From Isoetes taiwanensis (Eukaryota > Streptophyta > Lycopodiopsida > Isoetales > Isoetaceae): a stretch of DNA of 64,000 nt. The DNA lies in assembly GCA_021234155.1 (NCBI GenBank), contig JAJEKV010000009.1:13398546-13462545 (forward strand), written 5' to 3'. Both the position numbers and the translations under genes were made by a program. The notes beneath the pieces are model-generated. The model searched no databases and was not told the origin of the DNA. It saw only the letters and a list, made by a program, of their open reading frames with translations. This document shows, one piece after another, positions 34,330 to 46,033 of the stretch. The stretch's first letter is position 1, and every line of letters starts with the position of its first letter.

Positions 34330-35080
34330 AAGGATTGAGGCTGAAAAATCGGCGAAGGTGGGCCAGTTTGGGGACGGTATCCGTTACCCTAGGGCACGAT
34401 AGCTGGCAACCGTGAGGGCGTAGGGGGCCTCGAGTATGGCGAAAAGGGTGTAATCGTAAGCCACTCATTGATGCACCGCCCCCCGTTCGCGGGAGACTGG
34501 CAGACGTACGCAGTGTTAAGTGCCATGTCAGTTGGCACACTCGGCATCATAGCGGGTCCGTAGGGCTAGCGACGGCAGGCTCCGAAAGTACGCGAATGAG
34601 GCCATCGAATTAACGACGGGGGAGCCTAGACCCCCCCTACTCAAGATGCCATAACTTCTCAACCTTAGCGATTTTAGGAAAAATAGTCCAGGTCATTAGG
34701 TACCCAAAACACCCGGCGAACGACAAAGCGCGCAATTGTATCTCGACCTACAAGTGTTTGCCTCCAAAGTGCGCGAAACATGGCGACCATACCCTAGTAC
34801 TCGTTATAGAAGAGGTTGGAAACCAAATTCTTGAGATAGTTTGCATTGGAAAGCCAAATATGTAAGTTTGCTAACCAAGAGTATTTTGAATTTTGATCCC
34901 CGAGCCCACCTCCCAAAAACCTAAGCCAAAAATAAAATACATTCGCTTGAAAAGACACCTGGTGTTAAAAGAAGCGGCTGGCTGTCCGAAGATCAACAAT
35001 TCTAAATATAAAGGCCGAAGGGTTTAGCGAAGGGTTTAGGAAGGGCTTCAGGCAAAGATCTGCGTTTCTTTTCTGCATGT
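34330..35080. other. Intergenic region upstream of the seven-exon gene
   Basis: 34330-34640 is more GC-rich and CpG-containing than its surroundings. 34640-35000 is AT-rich. No ORF is supported. Bases 35030-35090 probably hold the promoter and leader of the following gene, but no clear TATA box is visible. Confidence 0.35.
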
Positions 35081-35087
35081 CTGCCTG

Positions 35088-37735
35088 TTGCTGTTTCCCC
35101 ATTCCGGCGCCGATCCATTCCTAAACATGGAATTCTGCAGATCGGATCATGCCCTAGGAAAATCCCCATCCAATTCAAGCTGCCCACGTTCTTCTACAGA
35201 CACAAGCTCCTCCTCCTCCTCTTCTCATTCTTCTGCTTTGCCTTCTTCTTCTACGGATACAAGTTCCTCGGGCAATGAAGATACCCCGGATTTATTCTCT
35301 AGCCGTGGAATGTCCAATATGGAGTTGCTAAAAATGGTGGATCTAAAATCACACACACTGCCTGGATTCCAGCCCGCGCTTTACTACGGTATTTGTGTTT
35401 GTTGCCCATCTTGTAAAGAAAGTAAAAATGATTATTCTTCCTGGTTTTCTCGTCAACTCCATCGGAGTCATGGAGCTTTAGGTCCTCATCGTAACGGTGC
35501 AGAGACTTGCTCTTTTGGCTCTGTAAGATTTTCCATTTTTCTTTGTTCATTCTCTTTTTCTTCCCTTTTATTTTTTGGTTTTTTAGACATAGTTCTAATG
35601 TCTTTTTGTGCATTTACATTCCAGAAACATGATGAACCTAGTGTCTTAAGACCTGGGAAGAGACCTGCTGAAAACTTACCAAGCAGAAAATCAAAGAAGC
35701 ATTTTCGGACTCCAGACACGACCTTGTCTCAGAAGAAGATCCTAAGAACCAAGGCCCCAGTAAGTAAGAATAAGAACACCAGTGATAGCAGAGGAAGTAA
35801 TGGTTGCATTTACATGGCCAAGTGTAGTAGTTTAGGGGCTAAAAACTGCAGAGCAAAAGTCTCAACGCCTATGAATCCAAAATTTATTAACAGGGACGAT
35901 GGTATCCAAAACTCTGGCATGAAGAAAACTAAGAACATTCAAAGTAAGTGCATGGATGAAGAAAGTAGTGACAGTATGGATGTTATGAGCAATAGTGAGG
36001 CTGAGAATTATATGAGAAAATATGTTAACAAGAGAGTTAGGAGCTACAAAACTAAGGCTTTGGATCCATTCAAAATTGATGGTGGCAATGATGAGAATAT
36101 AAGCAAATTTATCTCTAAGAAAGTGAAAAGCCGCAGTGCTAGGGCTCCAACATGCAGGGATGTAGAAATAAGCAGCAGCACTGATACTAGTGACAGTGAT
36201 CATGATATGAAAGATACATTCACCAGGCGAAAATTTAGAAACTGTAAAGCTAAAGCTCCAGCATTTAGGTTTGAAGAAACTACAGACAGTAGTGCTCAGG
36301 ATATGAGCAAATGTAGCAGTAAAGATACAAGAGAAGGCGGAAAAATGGACAGAAGGTAATTAATATGAAGTATGCATAGGATTTTGCTGGCTGGATGTTG
36401 CAAACTAACAAATAGCTTTTCAGGAACAATATGCGATTGAATTCTAATACAGTTGACAAGGCACAGGACTCTAACGAGAACTTGGATATGCCAACGGCGG
36501 CACAGTTTCATGTAATGGTTGACTTCATGGTTATCTGGCTTGGATTTTGTTAGCTTACATATGTCTACGGAATTGTTTGCAGACAGATGAAGTGATGGAA
36601 ATTGCTAGAAACGAATTACCTCTACTTACAGGTTTTCGAGAACAGCTGGAGGCAGAGCTTGAAAGAGAATTTGATAGTCAAGAATTGGAGAAATTGCTGA
36701 TTGAAATTAACAAACGTGACCCAGTCCTTCGATTAGTACAAACACGGCGAAGATCAGTTCAAGTTCCTACAAAGAAGCCAGGATTTTCTTACCTTGACTA
36801 TTTCCCAGGTAAAGTGCGTGATGAAATACTCAAATATTCAACTTCAAGTAGTAGATCCATTTGGGTTCGAAAGCGTAAAAATGTGGCTATAGCCAATGCA
36901 AATAAATCGTAAACAAATATAAATTTGATAATATGATAATGAAAACTACATGCTTTCACAAAGTATTGTCATTCTATGCTAGAGGAGGATCATATTGTTT
37001 CCTAAATTTGCAGGGTGTGATGACATAGCAGATATATAGCATTTAATTGTTTTTCGCGATGTACTTGAAACCCTGTTATTGCTTTAGATTTTGCTAAAAC
37101 ACTAGAAGATGCACGTGGTGAAGAGGAGAAACTTAAGCAACTTCGTGGCTTCTTTTTGTGGCTCCAGGTAATTTGGTAGAATTGACAGTATTTGCATTGA
37201 AATGTGAATTAACCAATTATTGTTGTATTTGACAGCACTCCTGTAATCCAGATGCTTTTCAACCTTGGGGTGACCTAGAAGTTGGTAAAAATGGAGATGT
37301 GGACTGTTTTGAGGTAGAGGGTGCAGATTGCGATGTGGATACCCCAGATTGCGAGGTACTTATGAGTTGATACAGTGAAGCCTGTTATTTCTTGCAAGTT
37401 GATTCTACGATGGGAAGAAATATCTAACTCATTTCCTCTAGTTTAAGAATAAGATACCCTTGTTCAGAGATTTTTATGGGAACTTTCATTGTAGCTTCAA
37501 TCAGTTATTTCCTGCACATTGCCCATGTATCTTTATTCACAGCTTGACTTTTAATCTCGTGATTACATTGCCCCATTATGTGCAGATTATTCAGATGACT
37601 ACTACGAATAAAATGGACACAAATGCTGCTGAAAATGTAAAGCATCGATTACGTCGGAAACAAGCACTCACCAGACATGGTCAAGAGAATGCGGGATCCC
37701 GCATCTCTGATCCAAAAATTAAGGTGGAGGAATAG
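35088..37735 (+). CDS. Seven-exon gene, conserved-looking Lys/Ser-rich (probably nuclear) protein
   Basis: Exons inferred: 35088 (or ATG 35127)-35522, 35625-36355, 36424-36511, 36583-36808, 37088-37167, 37236-37355, 37586-37735. Every intron has GT..AG ends and all phases agree, giving about 609 (or 596) residues. The N-terminus is Ser-rich. The middle is basic with repeated K-K/R-x-K-x-R-x-x-K-A-P-like units alternating with acidic Ser runs (SSSTDTSDSDHDMKDT), suggesting a phosphorylated chromatin or nuclear protein. The C-terminal half has the best structured part: MEIARNELPLLTGFREQLEA, LIEINKRDPVLRLVQTRRRS and EEEKLKQLRGFFLWLQ. No family recognised. Retaining the fourth intron (36809-37087) would give a shorter product ending at 36912. 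No stop or frameshift is needed, so it looks functional. Confidence 0.75.
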
Positions 37736-38876
37736 AGTAATGACATGGGAAATTATTCCCCTAAAAAAAACGTCTATATGTGTTTAGGATGGAAGACTCC
37801 TTTCCATACTGTATAGATTTATAGTGGAAGAATAATGTGTAAATAGACTTGACTTTGCTGGTGCCTGGCAGTTGGACTACACTGTACGTGGCCTGGTCAA
37901 GCTTCTCTAGTTTGCTTAATGTCTATAGCAATCAAAATGTCTTTTTATAGAATCAATTTCTTTTCACTTTGTGTTTATTTAAGAAATTAAATTTGATGCC
38001 CGATGGATTGGATTGAGCGAGGCTATGCTCTTGCAGAGATGTGCATTCGAAATGCTTTATCAACTGCAACTTTATTTACCCATTCAGCAAATCCTGCTTC
38101 CTTTGACAGAATAAATGAATACACTATGACTATACACACCATTGGCTGGAATGTTGTGTTCAATTCATATAATAATTAAAGAAAAGCCTATAAACGGATG
38201 AACATTACAAAGTCCTAGTATAATAATGATTTTGTGCTGCCGTTGGTTCTTTTTGTTTGACTCAAACCAGACCAAAATCCAAATGCTGACAAAGTTGTCA
38301 AGCGAATTAAACCCTCTGAGAAAGGGAAGAAGCCGTTTTGTGGGGAAAACCAATTTCCACAATAGCATAACTTTAGCCATGTATATCTATCTACATCCAC
38401 CTCTTCTTTCCCCTTGTAATACATCGAAAGCAATCCAAATTCAAATGCCGACAAAGTAAGTTTTTGCTCTACCATATATAGTAGTAATAAATAAGTTTTT
38501 CATTTGAATTGAAGTCTCAAGGTCAGATTCGACTTGCGGCAGTGGCACTTCTTCTTTAAAAAATCTCAACTTCTGCCTCTATTTTTAAGAGCGACGATCT
38601 TTGTGATTTCGTGTGTCACTTTAACTCAAATTCTAAAGGAAAGGGGATCACCCCTGCCAATTAATCCAGTGTTTTGGAGTGTTTTGGAGTGCAAGAGTGT
38701 TTTTGGTTTTCTGGTGAGTGTTTTGATAATTGCTAACTGCTGCAATGGAATTAGACGGCAAGTGTCAGTTATGCGTCAGTTATGCCGTGTCGCTGCAAAA
38801 TTGATTGAGGCTTCAATGCCACTCGGCTATCTTCCAAAGTCGAATCTGGCCCTCATTTGAACCTTGGACCGCATGA
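37736..38876. other. Intergenic: 3' end of the seven-exon gene and upstream of the XK-like gene
   Basis: The 3' UTR probably extends to around 37950-38000. Two blocks resembling CAAATGC(T/C)GACAAAGT recur at 38280 and 38441. The 108-codon ORF at 38534-38860 is hydrophobic but has no family signal. Confidence 0.35.
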
Positions 38877-38877
38877 T

Positions 38878-39049
38878 ATTTGGACCGGATTTTCAAGGAA
38901 GTTTGTCTCATACTGATATATACTGATATGGCAAGAGTGTACAGATTCGCGGGGTTCTAAAAGTGGTCATTTGGACCGTATTCTGAAGGAATTTTATGTC
39001 ACATTGATATGACAACACCTGCAGAGATTCGGCATTCTAAAAAGTGGTC
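38878..39049. repeat. Tandem duplication upstream of the XK-like gene
   Basis: 38878-38968 and 38969-39049 are diverged copies, each running from ATTTGGACCG to AAAAGTGGTC. They end about 110 bases before the proposed start codon of the next gene. Confidence 0.65.
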
Positions 39050-39159
39050 AAAGATCTCGATGCTTCCTTTCATAGTTCATACCCCACTTCTTCAAAACCT
39101 TTCTTGGGAAGAAGGTTACCATCAAATGAATTTCGTAGATAAGTGGAACTCTACCAGCC

Positions 39160-40908
39160 ATGGCGGTGCCGACTGCAAGTATCATATTCTCTGCTGGAAC
39201 TTACCTATTCGATTTTGGTAGCAATATTGTTGTCTTGGTTCAGTATTCTACTCTCTATTCCAAATACTTGCGCCTGGATCGCCATTCCAGATGTGATGTC
39301 GATTGTCGACATCAAAAGAGTGAATTAACAGGTTATTTTTATGCATTGCTAGCTATTTTAATTTGTTCACACACATGCAATGCTCTACTTTTCGTTTTCA
39401 AGTTCAAAAAGAGAGAAGCTCCACTTCTGGCCGCATATTTCTTACCTCTTATACACCTATGGAGGTTGCTGAATCTATTTTGGACTACGTTGAACTATAA
39501 AGGGTACAAAATCTACCGTACTTGTTTCTTAAAATGGATCCATATAATGGGTTTTATTTCATGCAGGGTAAAATTGCTAAGATCTGAAGAAATGAATGGA
39601 TTATATGGCATCTTGGGTACTGCACTGGAGGGCATTCCATTGCTTATTTTAGAATTCTGTGCATATTTGGTCTTGACTAAAGTGCAAGTATTCAGTCATA
39701 CTATGAGTCTCACATTCAAGGTTTCTGTAGTAGCATCCCTATTATCTGCAGCATATAATGGAGGTATATCAGTTCAGTCCATAGCAAAAAATGCAGTTTC
39801 CTCAATGGAAAAGCTAGCAGTGGCTTCTATAGCAGGTAACTTTTGTGGGGTTTGTTTCATTACTGTTACATAACTATCACATTAACTAAATAGCACATTT
39901 TTTTATTCAGGATTATTTGTATCATGTGCTACCTTAGTGCGCTGCCTCACTTACACAAACATCATACTTCACATTAGACAACGCTTTTCTCAGCATCGGT
40001 CTTTGAAATCACAAGCTAAGTTTCATCTCTATGATGCTATTATATTATTCTTTCTCGTTGGCAACGTTACTTCATATTGGATTTTCTACTGGTTGCTTCA
40101 ATTTCCAAAGCAAATCTCACAAAGCATTCGAGATTACAAAAGATGCCTCACATCTTTTACTTTTAGCTACATGACCATTATATCAGGACCCTTATATCCT
40201 ATGGTTTATGAAGCCAAAGAGCACCATCAACTTGGTTTTCTTGCCTTTCGGATCAAGTTCCTTATTGGCTGCAAGTTTTGGATACATTTGCTCAATGTTA
40301 GCATATATTGAACTTGATAAAGTTTGCGGTCCCATGGTGCCTCAACATTTGACATCGACTTCGATTGAAAGAGCAGATGATACCAGAACCACTTGGAAGA
40401 ATGTGGAAGAGGTAATCGAACAACCTATAGAAATAAGCACCACGTGCACATGTAGTAAAAAAATTCAGATGAAAAACAAGCTATTTTGTGTAGAGATATG
40501 TAATAATGACTAATTGTGTTATTGTATTGGATCCATCAGGTAGAACAGAAATATGAGGATGGCAATGTCTACATACATGTAATTGTATTACATGAAGATG
40601 GACTTGAGGGCAGCAATGCTAATAGTGATAAGCAAGATGATCTCAATGTTAATAGTGATAAGAAAGATGGACTTGAGGGCGACAATATAAATAGTGATAA
40701 GAAAGATGATCTCAATGTTAATAGTGATAATAAAGCTGATGGACTTGAGGGCAGCAATGTTAATAGTGATAAGCAAGATGATCTCAATGTTAATAGCGAA
40801 AAGAAAGATGATGGACTTGAAGATAGACTTGAGGATGGCAATGTTAATAGTGATAAGCAAGACGATCGCAATGTTAATAATGATAAGAAAGATGATCTTT
40901 GTAGTTGA
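39160..40908 (+). CDS. XK-related-like (XKR) multi-pass membrane protein with acidic repeat tail
   Basis: Exons: 39160-39835, 39911-40411, 40540-40908, with GT..AG borders. The start MAVPTASIIFSAGTYLFDFG leads into the first membrane segment. Several more hydrophobic segments follow. The stretch GLYGILGTALEGIPLLILEF followed by a polar-then-hydrophobic SLLSAAYNG matches the placement and pattern of the XK/XKR core (…ETFLESAPQLxLQ…). Animal XKR proteins are plasma-membrane scramblases or their regulators. Exon 2 needs a +1 shift near 40210-40250: one frame ends at 40311, and the other carries FGSSSLLAASFGYICSMLAY to the donor. This is either a frameshift or an unrecognised small intron. Exon 3 encodes a ~100-residue Asp/Asn/Lys repeat tail (units like NVNSDKQDDL). 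Family assignment is by motif memory only. Confidence 0.55.
40600..40900 (+). repeat. Coding minisatellite, acidic repeats
   Basis: 33-36-bp units around AATGTTAATAGTGATAA(G/A)(C/A)A(A)GA(T/C)GAT alternate with GGACTTGAGGGC blocks. They encode NVNSDK(Q/K)DD(L) and DGLEG(S/D)N repeats in the last exon of the XK-like gene. Length variation between individuals is likely. Confidence 0.8.
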
Positions 40909-40909
40909 T

Positions 40910-41574
40910 GGATAGGCCTAAGGAAGGATTACAAAATGATTATTATATTGAATGTGAAATGTATATGTTGAAGGGGAATCCTTTAAGAATGGGAAGAAAG
41001 ACAAAGGAATGAAAGGAATGAGGTGATAGACAATGAACTACACTATTGCATAGGGGTAAGCCATATGGGACTCCTTTCCGGTTCTGGCAGGAAATCTTCG
41101 CGAGCCGAGGCAGCTGGGAGTGAAATTCATGCCAAACTAGAAGGGGGACTAGATTGCTTACCTCTACAATATAACAATCGGGGATAGCTTTTGAGTGCTT
41201 GGCTATGGCTAGAGAGGTCTGTTGTAGTCGGTTGAAGCTGAATTTACTGCTAAAATTTTATAGTCATAGTCTGTTGAAGCCGGATTTGCTGCAATTTGTT
41301 GAAGCCAGATTTGACACCGAGGCATAACTGAGAATATGATTTATCGCAGGAGTTTCATATCTGCTGATGTGCTCATGATTAGGGAGCGCAATCAGGTTCT
41401 TGATGACCGGTTGAACCTCATAGCTCGACCCGAATACGATTCCTTGATATTGGTAGAAGTTACGTGGCTGTCCATTGAAATCAGAAATGCACCACCGGAA
41501 GAAAGCTAGACCCGATCGCTATATTGAAGGTGGGATCGTGAATTGGGAAGAAAGACCAAAAAGGGGAAAGGAAG
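40910..41574. other. Intergenic, no gene recognised
   Basis: Contains the probable 3' UTR of the XK-like gene, then short diverged repeats around GTTGAAGC(C/T)(G/A)GATTTG at 41230-41320. Nothing further supported. Confidence 0.4.
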
Positions 41575-41662
41575 AAGGGGTTAAACCCCCTTTCGAGGCC
41601 ATTATGGCAAAGGGCTCGCCCGTTTATTTGCCATAATGGCCGAGAAAGGGGGTTTAACCCCT
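41575..41662. repeat. 88-bp hairpin element
   Basis: The left arm, with GGGGTTAAACCCCCTTTC then GCCATTATGGCAAA, is inverted as TTTGCCATAATGGCC then AAAGGGGGTTTAACCCC. The arms are about 36 bp and the loop is 15 bases. Each arm itself contains the palindromic GGGGTTAAACCCC, so several structures are possible. Confidence 0.85.
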
Positions 41663-42175
41663 TTAACCGGGAGTTCCGAGGAGATTTTGCAGGCAGGACA
41701 GAAAAAATTTGGAGCTGGAGGAGATTTGAATGCCCTCTAATCGATCCAGAATGATGCTGGAACAAAGCAGATTTTTATACGCAATAAGAACAAATCGATT
41801 CAATTTTGCCCCCAAACAGCATGAATTGTACAACCAGTTTTTTCTTCCGGGATCAATCAGAGAATCTCCATCGCCAAATGGGGACGAAGATGCGAGTAGA
41901 ATGAGTGCAGCTCCCGCGCTTTCTGTATCTTCATATGGGCGCTCTCTGCATCTTCAAAATTCGCAGATCTTTTTGCAACAACAGGAGTCCGACAGTGTAA
42001 ACTGCCAGAGCTTGGCTATGGAGGTTCCGCCGGAGTGCCAGGAAGCGAGGATTCCATGGAGTCTGAGCTCCCGAAGCCGCTGTAACAGCACAAGCTTGGC
42101 TTTTGAAGCAGTTCTGAGTTCTGAGTTCTGAGCTTTGGGATTCTTCAAAGCTTATCAGTCCACCCTTAACAACAA
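41663..42175. other. Region with a 133-codon ORF of doubtful coding status
   Basis: The plus-strand ORF 41730-42131 has Ser/Gln/Arg-rich composition and no domain. Overlapping minus-strand ORFs are equally plausible. I do not call a gene here. Confidence 0.3.
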
Positions 42176-42245
42176 CCAGCCTGTTTATCATGATAAACAG
42201 GCCAGTAACCAAGTTACTGCCTGTTTATCATGATAAACAGGCTGG
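42176..42245. repeat. Double cruciform palindrome
   Basis: CCTGTTTATCATGATAAACA-GG, a perfect 22-bp palindrome, occurs twice (42180-42201 and 42220-42241). The whole 70-bp block is also an inverted repeat, CCAGCC...GTAAC against GTTAC...GGCTGG. It can fold as two small hairpins or one long one. Confidence 0.9.
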
Positions 42246-42795
42246 GGTCTCACATTACGGGTAATAATGGAACTGTATCTAACGGCCGGGATCAAAATAT
42301 CCGAGGAACTGCCGGTTAATGAGATGTAATAACACAAAACTAATTTCCGTAATGATACAACGTGACAAATGAAACTAGTCAAAAGCACGTTTGATTACTT
42401 TGCATAGCAAATTGTAGGATGTGGTATAGGTAAGGACAAGAGCTATAACAAGAATGCATGGAAAGACAAGAGTTATCTCAATATGTAATGTTTAATTGGA
42501 CATTTGGAAATTCAAATAGATGGTATTCAGAGTATATTATTTGCTTGGGATTTGTCAGTTTGTAGATTATTATGTCAATCTAGAAAGTTCACGTTGTTGT
42601 GCAAGGAAAGCAAATTCAAACAAATTTAAAAGGATTCAGCATAATAGAACACAGAACTTGCAAAGTTTAATAGTGAATTAAAAGAGGCAAATTAAAACAA
42701 ATTTAAAAGATTGAAAGAGATTTGAAAGATCAAGTATCTTTGAACTTGGTCGCAACAGTGTTCAACATAATAGAAGTGTATATAAGTTGCAAAGT
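42246..42795. other. Intergenic, no gene recognised
   Basis: AT-rich. Short repeated blocks around AAACAAATTTAAAAG at 42620 and 42695. Nothing else seen. Confidence 0.4.
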
Positions 42796-42996
42796 CTAAT
42801 TCTTTAACAACGTATGCACTCCAATGTGTGGATCATCTCTCACAATGATTGCACATGTTTTTGCAATTATTTTTTCTCTTGCGAGTTTTGTACGAATCTC
42901 ATCTACCTTTGCCTGTGTTTTATGCATGGTTATAGTGAATAAGCCTCGATTAAATTGAATCAGTGCGTCTCGCATTAAGATGATATCCTTGTGGAA
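42796..42996 (-). CDS. Possible terminal exon of an unrecognised gene
   Basis: A minus-strand frame open from a plausible acceptor (CCTCCAG before 42997) to TAG at 42796-42798. It contains MRDALIQFNRGLFTITMHKT and TKLAREKIIAKTCAIIVRDD, which read like real protein with balanced helix and strand composition. Only 59 codons follow its Met. Family unknown. No upstream exon could be tied to it. Confidence 0.3.
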   Translation of the reverse strand, partial: FHKDIILMRDALIQFNRGLFTITMHKTQAKVDEIRTKLAREKIIAKTCAIIVRDDPHIGVHTLLKN

Positions 42997-42999
42997 CCT

Positions 43000-45114
43000 G
43001 GAGGGACTTTAGCATCTACTTCTTCTTGACTTAGTGGCTTGGATGCAGCAGCTTCCTGGAATGGTGGTAAAATTAGGCAGAAGTATTTAATGGTTTGAAT
43101 GATTGAACGTGTTTATGCTGTTAACTTTTTACCTCTGTTGAGCGTATTATTCTTATACTTTGGCCTTGAGGCTCATATTATAGTAAGACTGAAAACGTTT
43201 AATTAGCTATTGAGCAATTGAACTTATTTGAATGGTGTATATGATACAGACCCCTATGACGGACCAGTATTTCGAAGACATAGTTGATGGTAAAACTAAG
43301 CATCTTCAAATGTAGCAACAAAAACCTTTCTTTTTCTCAAGCCTTCTCAATTTGTAGATCTGTATGACCAAAGGCATGCTTAGTTAGACTCGTGTGAACC
43401 TTTCAAGCTAGAAAAGCTTTCAAGTACAAAAGACGGTCAACAAAAGACCAGCAGCAAACATTTAACTACATGAGACAGACAAAGAGACACTTAGTTACAT
43501 GGGCATATCAACAAAAGGCAACCTACTTGATTTTTATTTCTTTTGCTTTGTAGCTAGAATTCTATGTTCTGCATAAATTTAGAAAGGTCCAGGGATTATT
43601 ACTTCTTGGATGTTGTGTCCACATAAAAATCTATTTTTTGATTATTTTACAATAGTAATGAAATGTTATAACATCGCTTGAATTGTTATACTTAGGCAAA
43701 CGAGAGGTTGTGTAATTTAAGATTACTAATGATTTAGTGGAAAACTGGATGATGGAAATAGATTGTTGTAATATTTCTTGCAAAATGATATACGATTCCT
43801 ATATTTATATGCGATTTCATGTATTTGGAAGATCAATTGATTTGGTTTATTTTGGTACCTTAGTGTTTCCTCCAAAGGGTGGAAGAACAAAAATATAGGT
43901 TCATGTCCTAGCTAGAGTTTATTGCATTGACATAGATCCTTTGACACATCAATCCTTTAAACTAACCATGGGAACTGGAGACCATGCGGAATTATGTAGT
44001 ACAAGTGTGCGTTCAACAAGGGGCTCTAGGTGAGAGAAACTCTAAAATAGTTACTCTATAAGGCAAACATGAATATCCTGGGAAAGTATGCTAAGACTAG
44101 CAATCCTGAGAGCATCAATTTTGTTAAAGCAAGACCAAGTTGCATGGTTAATCTGCAACCTGATGAGAAAAAATTTCTGCCATTCTTACCTATATTGTAT
44201 CTGCTACATGGCTGAGAGGTTGCAATGTAATCTCTGCATTTCGCACCTCTGCAATCTCTGCATTTTGCAATGCAATCTCTGGAATTCTGCTCCTGCATTG
44301 TGAATATGTGCAAGCTTGTCTTAAAGTAAAATCCTACAAGGCATCTAGGTACACTCAACTTCAGTTTTGCACATGGATGTGGATACAACACATCTCATGT
44401 AATGGAGAAACAAAATATGTTGTTCTTTAATTACTTCAGATTATCATGCATATAAAAGTTAGATTATGGAACATCAATTTGGCATTTCTGATCATACTAT
44501 AATGCTGCAGATACATAATTTTGAACCATGGAAGATAGATTTTGCATTTCTGATCATATTGCAATGGTGCAGGCACCATTGAATGACTAGTAGGATAAGA
44601 TTTAAAAACAGATGATACAAAGTGCATGGCAAATCAACTAAAACATCATTAACATCATGTAGAAAATCAAGCAGAATTACCAGCACATCTGCAAAAAAAT
44701 AAGGACGGGTGCACAGAGATACAGCGCCAGCTGAACAAAAGTGTGAAAGATACCAGCTGATTGTAAAGAGCTTAAATCGAAACCATGATCAACGTTCAAC
44801 CTCCTCAATGAATATGAAATAAGAGAATCTGGATTATTTGTAAGTATGGACTGGAAGAAAAATAAGCAAAAAGAACCTGCTCTAAATAGCATGATAAGCG
44901 TCTATACTCTTGGTTTTTGTGATTTACAGGCAAAAGTTTAAGATGAGGCTACTTGGAAACATTAGCCATCTTTCTGTTGCAACAGAGATCGTTGAAGTTG
45001 CACCATCTTTCTATATTTTGAAGTGCTGAAAGGCACAAAAAAGATATATTCTGGAATTAAGAAGCTAGCATGTAGCCTGCACTTTAGTCTTCACACTTTT
45101 GGATATTATACCAT
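43000..45114. other. Intergenic, no gene recognised
   Basis: No supported coding region. Near 44220-44280 a short cluster of TGCAATCTCTGCATTT-like repeats occurs. Near 44470-44580 two diverged copies of a CATTTCTGATCATA(C/T)T segment lie about 95 bases apart. Confidence 0.4.
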
Positions 45115-45776
45115 GGAATAAAATAACGGCTAAGGTTAGCCAAATGGCTATTTTGTAGCAGTTTTGCCAAGAAAAACGGCTAAACTAAATGGAAAAAATG
45201 CCCAAAACAAAAAGAAAATTTTAGCCCAATTTTTTTGCCGCCCAAGTGAGTTTTTAGGTTGGATAGCCAAACCTTCACCAACAGACATATCTGTCAGGAC
45301 ATCGATTAGCTAAATCTAAGATAGAGTGGGGCTTGGAAAAATGGATATATTAGCCTGAAATTCAACATAATGTATGTACTAGCTTTAAGAAATTTCAAAT
45401 AGGGTTTATATTTATTTTTTTTTTTTTTTTCACTTTCTTTCTTTTTCCAAGTAGAAAGTTGAAGCATTGGAGGAAAAGGAACAATATAGTCCCTTTTTTT
45501 TAGGTTTTTGAACATGTTCATGTATGTTTATGTCTTGATTGTATTTACAATAAATTCAATGTCTTTGCCAAAATGCTTGGATTTTTTCAAATTACTATAG
45601 CATGATGGCTAATATTTGACTTTCCATTTTGTGAAAGTTTAGCCAAAAGCAAGAAAGTGTGATGGAGAAAAACCATTTAGTTTAGCCAAGTGTTAGAAAC
45701 CTCTAGCCCCAATTTGAAGGTAGTCTAGCTAAACCTATCTTGGCTACACTAAAATATAGGAGTAGTAATTTATTCC
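45115..45776. mobile_element. Foldback DNA element, full copy
   Basis: Ends are GGAATAAA(A)TAAC...GCTA on the left and ...TAGTAATTTATTCC on the right. Subterminal ACGGCTAAACTAAATGG near 45170 is inverted as CCATTTAGTTTAGCC near 45670. The terminal flanks are both AT-rich. Its right 390 bases recur inverted at 48674-49052. No ORF of note. Confidence 0.65.
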
Positions 45777-46033
45777 ATGTATTATACTATAGTGCAATTT
45801 GAGAATCTAAGAAGTTCATTATTGAGAGAAGTGTGATACAAAATGCTAGAAAGGAAACATAAATAAGAGTATCATACCAGAAACACTTGTAACTTGCATG
45901 CACGATTTGGAAAACCTGAGGCAACGCAATAATTTGCCAGAAACAGAATATGAATCAGTCACATGAAATGTACAATCTTTCTAAAAGATTTTTGTGATAA
46001 TAAGTATCCACAGCGAGGTTCTAGCAGTTGACC

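Noticed and set aside
36809-36912. Alternative C-terminus KVRDEILKYS... as the normal end of the seven-exon gene
   Set aside because: Canonical splicing at 36808/37088 keeps the frame through three more exons, so this is better read as intron retention.
40569-40871. Minus-strand 100-codon Ser/Leu-rich ORF
   Set aside because: Antisense shadow of the acidic coding minisatellite of the XK-like gene.
41730-42131. 133-codon ORF
   Set aside because: Competing ORFs on both strands, low-complexity composition and no homology signal.
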